Of a DNA stretch of 49,301 nt, positions 16,269 through 25,294 are shown one piece after another. Source of the DNA: Anaerolineae bacterium (GTDB lineage: Bacteria; Chloroflexota; Anaerolineae; Aggregatilineales; J027); assembly GCA_019913005.1 (NCBI GenBank), contig JAIOHL010000075.1:1-49301 (forward strand), read 5' to 3'. The notes below the pieces were generated by a model. The model saw only the letters and a list, made by a program, of their open reading frames with translations. It was not told the DNA's origin and made no database searches. Position 1 is the first letter of the stretch. The number at the start of each line of letters is the position of its first letter. The position numbers were made by a program, and so were the translations under genes.

Positions 16269-17108
16269 ATGACGACTGATTTAGATTTTCCATTTGACAA
16301 TGAGACAGTGTATTGCGAGAACCATCCTGATCGAGCGGCGATAGAACACTGCGAGGTTTGTGAAAAAGCGCTGTGTGGCTACTGCCTCTATTACACAGTA
16401 GATGGACAGCGGCTTTGCAAAGAACATGCCATGCAAGCCGAGGCTCAAGGGGTGCAGGTTATTTCACCCGCGATTTATGCGGCAGGCATTATTCCGGCGC
16501 AGGCCCGCGCTACCGAATCGGCAGAAAAGGTCGAAGAGGAAGTACGTAAAATAAAAGGGGCGATTGCTGGCAAAAAGGTGATGTATCAGGCCAATAATAA
16601 CGATGTGATGGCGTTCGTTGCCTTACTGGTTTCAGTCATCACTGTGCCAAGCCTTTGCTGCATGGGCGGGGCGTGTTTGCCATTGGTCGGGTTTTTGCTG
16701 TCTGTGTTGGCACTGGTTAATGCCAAAGATGCGGTAGATACCAAACGTACCCGGCAGCAGGCATTTATCGGGTTAGGTGTATCCGGGGTGTTTGGGTTAG
16801 GAATTGCGGCCTGTATTGCGTTTTATGCGGTAGCGATGGCGGGGGCTTTTCAGTCGAACTCGTCGTTCAATTATTACTTCCCGACCTCCAACCCGACCTA
16901 CTATTATTATCTGACGCCAAGCGTTCAACCTATCGCAACTTCAACGCCGCGCTCAACGGCTACACCATCACCGAGCGCGACCTCACGGGTGCAAACGAAC
17001 CCCACCAAAGCGGCATCCCCTCAACCTAAACTCAGCAATGAGGAGGTCGAATGGTGGGAGGCTCTTAGCCAAATATTCGATAGGTCAGCACCAGTGGGAT
17101 TTGAGTGA
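16269..17108 (+). CDS. B-box zinc-finger membrane protein
   Basis: A 279-residue protein. Residues 16-52 form a B-box-type zinc site: C16, H19, H27, C28, C31, C36, C39, C49 and H52. A charged helix follows (about 75-105), then a DUF4190-like pair of membrane helices (about 110-145 and 158-190) rich in Gly and Cys. The extracytoplasmic tail is of low complexity (Tyr/Asn/Ser, then Thr/Pro/Ser from about 215-250). The tail suggests a surface-exposed linker. It starts 17 bases after the TPR gene, so it is likely the third gene of the TIR module, perhaps its membrane anchor. Its last 44 bases overlap the 3' end of the convergent glycosyltransferase-like gene. Confidence 0.8.
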   Translation: MTTDLDFPFDNETVYCENHPDRAAIEHCEVCEKALCGYCLYYTVDGQRLCKEHAMQAEAQGVQVISPAIYAAGIIPAQARATESAEKVEEEVRKIKGAIAGKKVMYQANNNDVMAFVALLVSVITVPSLCCMGGACLPLVGFLLSVLALVNAKDAVDTKRTRQQAFIGLGVSGVFGLGIAACIAFYAVAMAGAFQSNSSFNYYFPTSNPTYYYYLTPSVQPIATSTPRSTATPSPSATSRVQTNPTKAASPQPKLSNEEVEWWEALSQIFDRSAPVGFE

Positions 17109-19116
17109 AATCGGGATGGTCGGGCTGGGCATCGGTACGGAGGAGGCGTCTGCCGTCCGGGTAATGATACACGCCAATACGTAAACTTTGGCCGACTTGA
17201 TCTAAAACGCTGGTATCGGTCAGCGGAATGATATGCTCATCACGGATAACATCGCCGGAGCGCCACCACGACATATGGAATTGATCGTTTTGCGGTTGGC
17301 TGTCGTGCTGTGAAATTTGTGTACCATCCGCCCCTAGTAGATGCACAAAAATGTGATAATCGGCATTGGGTTGGGCGTGGGCCTGCCACCAGAGGGTCAC
17401 TTTTAGACCTACGGGGGTCTTTTCGGCGCGATAACTCAACAATTCCACCCCGTCTTGGAAATTGGCTTGAATCGGTAGGGCATCCTCTGGCGCTGCTACC
17501 AAAACGGGCCAATTTTGCCACATGGGCCAATAGATGACCATTTCACCCCCTGCAATCACTGTTGGGCCAGTAATGGCAAAGACGGTAAAGGGTTGCAGCG
17601 CACCGGGCCATGAGGTCAAACAGGGGTAGAACCATGGGAATACCCCGATAAACGCTGGCGGTTCCTTGAGCATCAAGCGGGCCAGTTGAAGGTCATGCGG
17701 ACAGGTTTTGTCCTCGGTGTCGCGGGTAGCATCAATCACTTCTGGCGAAACCAAACCCTCCAAATCAAGGACGCGGCGGTTCGAGATATGGGCAATCGCA
17801 CCGACATCATTAAGGGCGATGATTTGGTCGGGGGTGGTGTGATCTCTAAACCAGAAACCCGCTGCGACGTGCATCTTGCGTAACTGCCCAACATCATTGG
17901 CAACTTGGTCAGCGTTATACAATCCCCTCTCAAAGACCATACCGGCAACGAGAATTGTCAGAAATAGGGGCAACCCCACTTGAGTGAATTTTTGGGGCAG
18001 ACGCAGCGATTTAAGGCGTTCCTGCTGCAAGAATTGGCTAATGGCCCAAATTCCCAGCGCGGCGGCGAGCGCATAAAATGGAATGGCGGGGGAGACATAG
18101 CGTCCATGATTAATCCAATAGCGTTGCGATCCTAGAAACAAGACACCCAAGACGAAGGCAATCGGCCACAAAGGATAGGCCAGCCCAAAGCCATCACGTT
18201 TACAAGCCTGCCAGAATAACCAGATTGTGCCAATGATGGCTAGGCCGACCAACAGCCAACCGTGATCTTTAAGAGGTGTCCATAAAAAATCGTGCGGGAG
18301 ATTGGGCCATTCTTTGCCGAGAAAAGATTTGGCGCGAAAGGTGTTGGGTAGGGGGTGTCCATCAATCAGCATACAAGCAAGGGGATAAGAACCCGCCAGT
18401 AGAATATATGCGATGATTCCACGCCATGCTGCTTTGAATTTGAGCAGAATGCCACGCGGGGAGGCTTTTTCGAGCAGCGAGATATAAAAAAATCCATCAA
18501 GGCCGATTAGAACGGTGAGCAGATAGGCTTCGGGGCGTCCGAGGGTGGCGAGACCTGCCCAAATACCCGTTGTCCAGCTAAAGGCCCGGCCAAGCCGAAT
18601 ATCGTGTAGATGACTCCACAAGGCGAGAATGCACAGGGTAGCAAAAGCCGTTGTTTCCATCCCCGACAAGCCCATCCACAGATAACGTCCGGTCAGAGCG
18701 GTAAATAGGCCTGCGATGATGCCAATCCAAGCGCGGCGGGTCAACCACCAGCCAAAGCCAGTAATTGCCAATACCGAGAGGACATGCCATATCGCACTCA
18801 GGGCAATCGCAATATCTACTTGGGTCATCAGGGGTGGGCTGGTGACGGCGTAAATCGCGGCCAGCATCAACACCCACAGTGGACTGGTCGCGCCAGCAGT
18901 TAAGGTTGTGCCGTTGTAGGAGAGGCCATCGCCATTGGAGAGTTTATCGGCAAAGCGGACATGAATCCATGTATCGTCCAAGAGTGCCCCGACGTGATCA
19001 TTATTTTGGTCGAGGGTGAGTTGGACGGTGTAGAGCAGATAGGCCAACGCCACCAGTGCAACGGGTATCAATACCAGTGCGGCGCGGCGCGGATTTTCTT
19101 TCATAACATCAAACAT
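17065..19116 (-). CDS. GT-C-type membrane glycosyltransferase with C-terminal beta-sandwich
   Basis: A 683-residue integral membrane protein with about ten hydrophobic helices up to about residue 400. The first loop carries DDTWIHVRFADKLSNGDG, the Asp-Asp pattern of lipid-phosphate-sugar-dependent GT-C enzymes (GT39/ArnT/arabinofuranosyltransferase-like). Residues about 400-530 are an extracytoplasmic region (NDVGAIAH, DLEGLVSPEV). About 560-683 is a beta-sandwich seen in Chloroflexota glycosyltransferases (LKVTLWWQA, YHIFVHLLGADG). It would move a sugar from a polyprenyl phosphate donor to a surface glycan; donor and acceptor are unknown. It is the last gene of the long minus-strand run, starting six bases after the acetyltransferase. 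Its 3' end overlaps the convergent B-box gene. Confidence 0.8.
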   Translation of the reverse strand: MFDVMKENPRRAALVLIPVALVALAYLLYTVQLTLDQNNDHVGALLDDTWIHVRFADKLSNGDGLSYNGTTLTAGATSPLWVLMLAAIYAVTSPPLMTQVDIAIALSAIWHVLSVLAITGFGWWLTRRAWIGIIAGLFTALTGRYLWMGLSGMETTAFATLCILALWSHLHDIRLGRAFSWTTGIWAGLATLGRPEAYLLTVLIGLDGFFYISLLEKASPRGILLKFKAAWRGIIAYILLAGSYPLACMLIDGHPLPNTFRAKSFLGKEWPNLPHDFLWTPLKDHGWLLVGLAIIGTIWLFWQACKRDGFGLAYPLWPIAFVLGVLFLGSQRYWINHGRYVSPAIPFYALAAALGIWAISQFLQQERLKSLRLPQKFTQVGLPLFLTILVAGMVFERGLYNADQVANDVGQLRKMHVAAGFWFRDHTTPDQIIALNDVGAIAHISNRRVLDLEGLVSPEVIDATRDTEDKTCPHDLQLARLMLKEPPAFIGVFPWFYPCLTSWPGALQPFTVFAITGPTVIAGGEMVIYWPMWQNWPVLVAAPEDALPIQANFQDGVELLSYRAEKTPVGLKVTLWWQAHAQPNADYHIFVHLLGADGTQISQHDSQPQNDQFHMSWWRSGDVIRDEHIIPLTDTSVLDQVGQSLRIGVYHYPDGRRLLRTDAQPDHPDFTQIPLVLTYRIFG

Positions 19117-19122
19117 AGGTGA

Positions 19123-19674
19123 TTATGGGTTAAGGGCCTGCCATTCATCACGCAGGATGCCCATGATATGAATATCAAAATACTGCCCGTCACGGAAAGC
19201 GGCTTGGCGTTTGACCCCCTCTAATTGAAAGCCTACTTTTTCATAAGATTTAATGGCGCGGGGGTTGGTGTTGTAGACATATAACTCAACACGATGGAGG
19301 TTGAGTTCAAGGAAGGCATAACGCAAAATGACACGGGTAGCGTCTGTGCCATAGCCTTGCCCCCAATAATTCGGGTCGCCAATAGCAATACCAAACACCG
19401 CCGAGCGATTTTTCCAGTCCGGGGCTTTGATCGAGATGCTGCCAATCAACTGATTGTGGTCGAGGGCGCGAATAGCAAAATCATAATCATCGCTTTTTCG
19501 CATTCTTTCGTACCAATCGGTCTCGTCTTCTTGTGTCTGGGGGAAAACAGCGTCGGTCCACAGATAGCTGAGAAGCTCTAAATTGCCAAACCACCGCCCA
19601 AATTGGGGTATATCTTCGCGGGTGATGGCGTTGAGATAGACTTTTTCCCCTTGTAACAACTGATTGCCGAGCAT
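19123..19674 (-). CDS. GNAT acetyltransferase, RimJ/RimL type
   Basis: A 183-residue GNAT-fold protein of the usual length for this group. Visible features: GEKVYLNAITREDI at the start, the acetyl-CoA-binding segment GQGYGTDATR near residue 118, the LNLHRVELYVYNTNPRAIKSYEK block, and VGFQLEGVKRQAAFRDG. These enzymes acetylate N-terminal residues, amino sugars or small amines; the substrate is not evident. It sits between YqhQ and a glycosyltransferase in the envelope-related operon. An AGAGG ribosome site precedes the ATG. Confidence 0.9.
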   Translation of the reverse strand: MLGNQLLQGEKVYLNAITREDIPQFGRWFGNLELLSYLWTDAVFPQTQEDETDWYERMRKSDDYDFAIRALDHNQLIGSISIKAPDWKNRSAVFGIAIGDPNYWGQGYGTDATRVILRYAFLELNLHRVELYVYNTNPRAIKSYEKVGFQLEGVKRQAAFRDGQYFDIHIMGILRDEWQALNP

Positions 19675-19693
19675 GACAAAACCTCTTTCTTGA

Positions 19694-20659
19694 TTAGTCG
19701 GCGGCGGTGCTTCCGTCCATCGCGGCTAATGGCATGGATGGATTTTCGGCAGGGTGGGCAGATGGTTTGGTAAGTTTTTCGGATTCCAATACCCGTTCTA
19801 GGGCGGCAATGGCAACTTCGATCATCGAGTCATCCGGTTGCCGGGTGGTCAGATGTTGCAGCCAAAGATTGGGGGTAATGACCAATTTCACCAGCGGGTT
19901 TTCGGCATGGCGGGCGGTGAAACGCAAGATTTCATAGGATAGGCCTGCAATCGGTAAAATGAGGGCAACGCGAGACAGCAGCAACAAGAAGAAATTGTGT
20001 GGGCGGCCCACAATCAGGCCAACAATGATGCTTATTATCAGCACAGTACCCAAGAAAGCCGTACCACAGCGCGGATGCTCAATGGATTGAACTTTTACTT
20101 TATCTGTTGTCAATTCATATCCAGCTTCATAGGCATTAATCGTTTTATGCTCTGCTCCATGATACCCGAACAGCCGTTTTACATCAGGCAGTCTACTTAT
20201 TAAAAAGAGATACCCGGTAAACAGACAGAGTTTGACAAGACTTTCGATAGTTTCTACAGTGGCACTGTTCTTAATTCCAAAAGTTGCTTTGGCGCCATCA
20301 GCGGCAGCGGTTGGGAGTATAAAGAACAATCCAATTCCTAGACTCAACGAGACCACGACCATTCCGGTGGCTACGGCTCCGGAGATAAAATCTTCATCCT
20401 CGCCTGCAGCAACATTGGCGCTCCAAATGAGGGCTTTTGTGCCAAGCCCAAGCGCATCCCACAGGCCGATCAAACCACGTACAAAGGGGATTTTACTGAT
20501 CGACCCACGATACAACGCTGAGTTGAGTTTTTCCTCACGCACGACGATTTTGCCTTCGGGGTCACGCACGGCAATCGCGGCGAGATGGACACCGCGCATC
20601 ATGACGCCTTCCATCACAGCCTGTCCACCATAATTAAATTTCGGTTTTGTGGGTGCCAT
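19694..20659 (-). CDS. YqhQ family membrane protein (DUF1385)
   Basis: A 321-residue protein with the family's N-terminal block NYGGQAVMEGVMMRG (residues 9-23), several hydrophobic helices (about 98-120, 145-160, 205-250), and the conserved YHGAEHKTINAYEAG segment and EHPRCGTAF motif. The YqhQ/DUF1385 family is widespread but has no settled biochemical role. The C-terminus carries an extra Ser/Pro-rich tail. Its start lies inside the 3' end of the upstream glycosyltransferase gene (26-base overlap), so it is co-translated with that gene. Confidence 0.9.
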   Translation of the reverse strand: MAPTKPKFNYGGQAVMEGVMMRGVHLAAIAVRDPEGKIVVREEKLNSALYRGSISKIPFVRGLIGLWDALGLGTKALIWSANVAAGEDEDFISGAVATGMVVVSLSLGIGLFFILPTAAADGAKATFGIKNSATVETIESLVKLCLFTGYLFLISRLPDVKRLFGYHGAEHKTINAYEAGYELTTDKVKVQSIEHPRCGTAFLGTVLIISIIVGLIVGRPHNFFLLLLSRVALILPIAGLSYEILRFTARHAENPLVKLVITPNLWLQHLTTRQPDDSMIEVAIAALERVLESEKLTKPSAHPAENPSMPLAAMDGSTAAD

Positions 20660-22079
20660 TTTTCAATCCTATACTGACTCGGACAATCCAACCACTACTG
20701 AGCAGCCATATGATAATCACGCTACTATGAATGACTCGCAGCCAATCGCCGGGTAATCCTGTGGTTTCCAGCCGGAAAATCGCCGGGGTCTCCCATTTGC
20801 CGATACTGGCCCGCCGCCATGCCCCCACCAACGGGGAATGAGCAGGCGAGTAGTGTACCATAGCATAGCGCGTTTCGTCATCGGGATTGTTGTCGCCGAA
20901 GACTTTCGCATAATGCGGGGTGACATAGGTGAATGCCCCCAAAATTTGCACGATCACTCCTAATACACACATGACCAGCATTAGGCTTGCCCAAATTCGA
21001 TGCCGGGGAAGCATCCCCAATGGTAAACACCACAGCGGCACCAATGGCACCAAAAAGCGCGGCCCCCAAACCCATCCACCATGCCATGCCCACCATGCGC
21101 CATAAAAAATGAGGGCTGTTCCGGCTATTATGATAAGTGCCCATGCCAGCGGGGGATTTTTGCGGCGGAGTTTGGGCCATAAAATAAGGCTCAAAATCAA
21201 CGGTGGACTGTAGAGAAAAATGCTTTTGCCGGGGCTGAATAATAAACCGACTATGCCATCAACGGGCAGCAAGCGGAAGGATTCGCCCTCGTATCCTGTA
21301 GCCATGAGATCATGAAAACGCAGATAATTGTGTATGGCAAGGGCAATGATGGCGAGCAGTGGGCCAAATCCAAATAGACTTAAGTGCAATCGGCGGCGGG
21401 GCGTATTTTGCCAAATCAAATAGGCAAGGGCGGGCAGATAAATGATGGCGCTGGCACGGGTCAAGATAGCAAAGCCAATGGCCCAGGACGAGAGTAGGAT
21501 GCTGCGTGTCGAAATTTGGTGGATTAGGGGGGCAACGGCAAGTGTCAGGCAACCAGCGAGTACCGCCTCGCCGAAATAGAGACGGGCATAGGGCCATGTT
21601 AAGGTGCAGAATCCGCCCGCAAACGTTACTAGCAGAGAACGGGGGAGGGAACAGAGGCGACTGGCGATATAGAACACCCCAGCAAGGCTGATGCTCATGG
21701 CGGCGGCGGGAATTAACTGGACGGCAATCGCAGCAAGGGCATAACGATTGGATTGGGTCGCCTTGCCCAATTCGTCAGCGGCAAGCACCATAGGGGCGGA
21801 TAGTAGGGGCAGACCGGGATCATATTTACTATAGGTACGTCCATCGTAGCCGATAATGGTTTGGGGGAGGTCGCTTGGTGGAATGGCAAGGGAATACTGC
21901 AAGGCGATGGAACGGGCGGTTTCATACATCACCTGACCGTCGCTGCTGTAGAAGGGTGTGCCGATGGAAAAAGTGTAGGCCGAAAAGAAGAATAGACCTA
22001 TGGCAAGTGTGGTGAGGGGCAAGGGATGTTGACGGGATACGCCCCCTGCAAAATTCAATCTAATTAAGCTGGAGCGCAT
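20634..22079 (-). CDS. Polytopic membrane protein, GT-C glycosyltransferase-like
   Basis: About 481 residues from ATG 22079 (a TTG at 22088 is possible), with roughly eleven membrane helices. The first external loop contains SSDGQVMYETARSI and then YDGRTYSKYDPGLPLL, the layout of the acidic catalytic loop and sugar-lipid site in GT-C mannosyl- or arabinosyltransferase-like proteins. The core ends in a charged C-terminus. It lacks the beta-sandwich of its operon mate. Substrates are unknown. Its start overlaps the 3' end of the upstream secreted protein gene by 20 bases and its end overlaps yqhQ by 26, so translation of the three is coupled. Confidence 0.72.
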   Translation of the reverse strand: MRSSLIRLNFAGGVSRQHPLPLTTLAIGLFFFSAYTFSIGTPFYSSDGQVMYETARSIALQYSLAIPPSDLPQTIIGYDGRTYSKYDPGLPLLSAPMVLAADELGKATQSNRYALAAIAVQLIPAAAMSISLAGVFYIASRLCSLPRSLLVTFAGGFCTLTWPYARLYFGEAVLAGCLTLAVAPLIHQISTRSILLSSWAIGFAILTRASAIIYLPALAYLIWQNTPRRRLHLSLFGFGPLLAIIALAIHNYLRFHDLMATGYEGESFRLLPVDGIVGLLFSPGKSIFLYSPPLILSLILWPKLRRKNPPLAWALIIIAGTALIFYGAWWAWHGGWVWGPRFLVPLVPLWCLPLGMLPRHRIWASLMLVMCVLGVIVQILGAFTYVTPHYAKVFGDNNPDDETRYAMVHYSPAHSPLVGAWRRASIGKWETPAIFRLETTGLPGDWLRVIHSSVIIIWLLSSGWIVRVSIGLKNGTHKTEI

Positions 22080-23508
22080 TACTACCAACAGCCGCCCAAA
22101 CGTGACGTGGTTCCCCTTCCAAAATCAGAATGCGGGGTGAGCCGCCGATAATTACATTGCCGTTTGCATCCGGTATAGCAGGTGGGGTTTCGATGACATG
22201 TACATTGATACCCTCTGGGCCAACGCCAATACGTGGGGCAGGTAGAGCATTGCCGAAGCTATCTAGGACAGTAGGCTCGTCGCGGAATTTGGACTCGACC
22301 CAAAAATTGACGGGTTGAGTATGCGCCGTCCAAACGATATACAGGGTGCGACCTGCCTGCTGCAAAATCACCAAGCGTCCATTCTGGCTGCGGCTGGCAG
22401 TGGCGGTGAGGGTGGTGTTGAACAGTTCAATAGCAAGGGCGTAGGTATCAAAGGCGGGGCGGCGAGTGTTGTCGGGTCGCAATAATCCATAGGGTGGAGT
22501 CGTGCCAGCCGTAAAATTGGAATCGAAGAGTTTATAAACAGCGATGCGTGAAGCCCCTGCACCCAACGCCATTGCCGTGCCTTGAATCATAAAATCGGCC
22601 TGCTGCTCTAAAGAGATTTGCAGTGGGGCATCTGGTAGGCCGCCATCGGGATCGGCAGTAGGAACGGCATTCAATTCTGTTATCCAGATGGTTTTGTCCC
22701 CGAATCCCGCCTGATCTAACATGGTGCGGACACTGTTGGTGATGTCGCCTGCGCTGTCGGAGGTGAGGGTGATACCGGGTAGGAGGGCGGGGGGAATCAC
22801 GATATTGAGCGTCACGCCGTCAAAAAAATCGTTATTGTCGGGGGTGGAGGGGTCATCTGCCACAATGCTCAAAAACTGTTGCAAAAATGACTCGCGTCCG
22901 GCGGCAATGTCGTTCCACCAGACAAGTCCTCCTACGTAAATACTGGCTTTACTATTGACCGATTTGATGGTCTGATTGGCAATTTTCAATAGGCGATAAT
23001 AATCTTGAGCCGAGCCTGCGAGAGTAGCGGGCTGACCGGGATCATCGGTACGAATATCCGGCGTATCCCAAATAATCCAACGGCGGATGTTGGCGGTCAT
23101 GCGTTGGGCCATCAATTCGCGCAAAAATATGGCCCAGAGATTATTGGGACTATCAATAGGTTCGTATAGTCCGAGGGGAACACCATTGGTTTGCCCATTG
23201 GCGCTGGCCCAGACGGGTGTCCCAATAATAACCCCTACCACCTCACGACCCGAGGACACCGCTTTTGTAATCCACTCCTCGCGCATGACACTTGACTCAA
23301 AAGTACCCGGTCCCTGTGGTTGCAGCTTTGACCAGTCGAATGTGATACGTTCCCATGATATACCTAACTCTTCAGCATCATCAGGCCGCCAATAACCATC
23401 TACGACACCGAAAACGCGAATGGGGTCTTCAGATTCTTGTGCAAGCGACGGGGTGTTCCATAGACTCGAAACCACAACGAGCAAGCAAAAAAAGGCCGTC
23501 CTTTTCAT
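22060..23508 (-). CDS. Secreted glycoside-hydrolase-like TIM-barrel protein lacking the acid/base Glu
   Basis: A 482-residue protein with a cleavable signal peptide (MKRTAFF, hydrophobic core, SLAQE cut near residue 23). The fold pattern suits a clan-A glycoside hydrolase: ERITFDWSKLQP, VVGVIIGTPVWA, RRWIIWDTPDI at 142-152, YVGGLVWWND and IWITELN at 274-280. In clan-A enzymes the fourth strand ends WNEPD with the acid/base Glu; here it reads WDTPD, with Thr149 at that place. The nucleophile-type Glu278 is kept. It may therefore bind rather than cut glycans, or use another acid. The start overlaps the recJ stop by four bases (ATGA). Linkage to GT-C genes supports an envelope-glycan role (inference). 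Confidence 0.72.
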   Translation of the reverse strand: MKRTAFFCLLVVVSSLWNTPSLAQESEDPIRVFGVVDGYWRPDDAEELGISWERITFDWSKLQPQGPGTFESSVMREEWITKAVSSGREVVGVIIGTPVWASANGQTNGVPLGLYEPIDSPNNLWAIFLRELMAQRMTANIRRWIIWDTPDIRTDDPGQPATLAGSAQDYYRLLKIANQTIKSVNSKASIYVGGLVWWNDIAAGRESFLQQFLSIVADDPSTPDNNDFFDGVTLNIVIPPALLPGITLTSDSAGDITNSVRTMLDQAGFGDKTIWITELNAVPTADPDGGLPDAPLQISLEQQADFMIQGTAMALGAGASRIAVYKLFDSNFTAGTTPPYGLLRPDNTRRPAFDTYALAIELFNTTLTATASRSQNGRLVILQQAGRTLYIVWTAHTQPVNFWVESKFRDEPTVLDSFGNALPAPRIGVGPEGINVHVIETPPAIPDANGNVIIGGSPRILILEGEPRHVWAAVGSNALQLN

Positions 23509-25235
23509 TTACCACGCTCCGTAGGGTGAATGTCAAGCACTTGCATTTGTAAAGTGAGACGATCATTCCACTCATTGACTTGTAGGTGATAGGCCATGTC
23601 AATTACGGGGGGCAAATCGCTAAACCAGTGCCCCTGCCCAAAGGCAATCGCATCCATGCCAAATGGCCCGTCACCCACACGCAATTTTAGATGATTATTC
23701 TCCTTGCCGACGAGCCGCGCTTCTCGCACGCGCAGCCTACGGGTAACAAACACGGGTTCCGGGTTTTCAGTCCCTGTCGGCTCTAAGGCTTGAAGTTGGC
23801 TCACCAAATCCATTGTGAGACTCGACATTGGGACATCGGCATCCACAATCAGCGTAGGCCGAGAATCGTGCTGTGAGAGTTCTGTCTTGGCGATTTCGGC
23901 TAGGCGCTGTTGCAGCACGGGGATGTTTTCATTTTGGACGGTGAAACCTGCTGCTTGGGCGTGTCCCCCATGCCGCAACAACAAATCTGCACAGCGATCT
24001 AGGGCAGCAGTGATATTAAATTCGGGAATACTGCGGCACGACCCATGTGACTCGGTTTCGCCCATTTCGACCACGACTGAGGGGCGATAAAACTCCTCGG
24101 TGAGGCGGCCCGCCACCAAGCCGACAATCCCCGGCAAAAATTCGGGGTGAGCGGCGAAAATAAGGGGGGGCGTGTCGCCATTGCCGTTGTTGGTGGTCAG
24201 GGCCATTTCACGGGCCAGTTCATAGGCGGCAAGGGTATATTCTTGGCGGCGAGTGTTGAGACTTTGCAGTTCTTTTGCCAACTCGGTTGCTTCTTGCCAA
24301 TCCTCGGTGACCAGCAGTTTATAGGCAGTGGTAGCGCTTTGCAGGCGTCCGGCGGCGTTGAGACGTGGGCCGATAATAAACCCGATAGTCGTAGTGGTGA
24401 CGTTTTCGGGTGAGACCCCCGCTTCTTCCAATAATTTATACAGGCCGGGGCGGCGGGCTTTGGAAAGCTCATGCAGGCCCAATTGCACCAACTTGCGATT
24501 TTCGGCCCGGGCCAATGGCGCAAGGTCAGCAACCGTGCCAACCGCCACCAAATCCAACAAATCGCGCTGCGAAATAGGAGGTGGGGTGCGTTCCTGTTCA
24601 GTGAACACTTTGAGGAGGGCAGAGGCCAATTTGAACGCGATACCGACCCCCGCCAACATGTCTTCGGGGTAGGGGCAGTTGGTCTGTTTGGGATTCAACA
24701 CGGCATAGGCGGGCGGGATGATTTCACCAATAGAATGATGGTCGGTCACAATGATGTCAAGTCCAGCCTCGCGGCCTGCTTGGACCTCTTCAACGGAACG
24801 GATGCCGCAGTCTACCGTTACGACCAATTTTGTGCCGCGTCGGGCAAGTTCGAGCAAAGCCGGAGTATTGAGGCCATAGCCCTCATCAATTCGATTGGGG
24901 ATGTAATGTTCGACTACTCCGCCTAGTGCGCGAAGGGTTGTGACCAAGACGGCGGTGCTGGTCACACCATCGGCATCAAAGTCGCCATAGACGACGATTT
25001 TCTCTTTGCGTTTAATGGCTTGACGGATACGACCAACCGCCTTGCCCATGCCCAACATTTGCATGGGGTCGTGGAGCTGCAAATCACCCATCAGAAAACT
25101 ACGGGCTGCTGGAGGGGTGGTAAGGCCGCGATTATAGAGCACCTGCGCTAAGACTGGCCCTAGATCACTTAGAGCATTGACAAAATGGACGGGGGCGGCG
25201 GGCGCAAATTGCCAGCGTTTTGGCTGGTGACTCAC
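23505..25235 (-). CDS. recJ: Single-stranded-DNA-specific exonuclease RecJ
   Basis: A 576-residue 5'-3' single-strand exonuclease for recombination and mismatch repair. DHH-domain metal motifs are intact: DFDADG at 85-90, VDCGIRS near 131, and DHH at 165-167. The DHHA1 domain has GGHAQAAGFT, and a C-terminal OB fold ends near VLDIHP. Length is normal for RecJ. The start is GTG with GAGGT four to five bases upstream. It sits near the head of a run of overlapping membrane and glycan genes, an uncommon context. Confidence 0.95.
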   Translation of the reverse strand: MSHQPKRWQFAPAAPVHFVNALSDLGPVLAQVLYNRGLTTPPAARSFLMGDLQLHDPMQMLGMGKAVGRIRQAIKRKEKIVVYGDFDADGVTSTAVLVTTLRALGGVVEHYIPNRIDEGYGLNTPALLELARRGTKLVVTVDCGIRSVEEVQAGREAGLDIIVTDHHSIGEIIPPAYAVLNPKQTNCPYPEDMLAGVGIAFKLASALLKVFTEQERTPPPISQRDLLDLVAVGTVADLAPLARAENRKLVQLGLHELSKARRPGLYKLLEEAGVSPENVTTTTIGFIIGPRLNAAGRLQSATTAYKLLVTEDWQEATELAKELQSLNTRRQEYTLAAYELAREMALTTNNGNGDTPPLIFAAHPEFLPGIVGLVAGRLTEEFYRPSVVVEMGETESHGSCRSIPEFNITAALDRCADLLLRHGGHAQAAGFTVQNENIPVLQQRLAEIAKTELSQHDSRPTLIVDADVPMSSLTMDLVSQLQALEPTGTENPEPVFVTRRLRVREARLVGKENNHLKLRVGDGPFGMDAIAFGQGHWFSDLPPVIDMAYHLQVNEWNDRLTLQMQVLDIHPTERGK

Positions 25236-25294
25236 AGATACCTCTATTTTTTAGCGCGGTCTGAATGACTCCAATTTTTAAATAGCACACTCAT

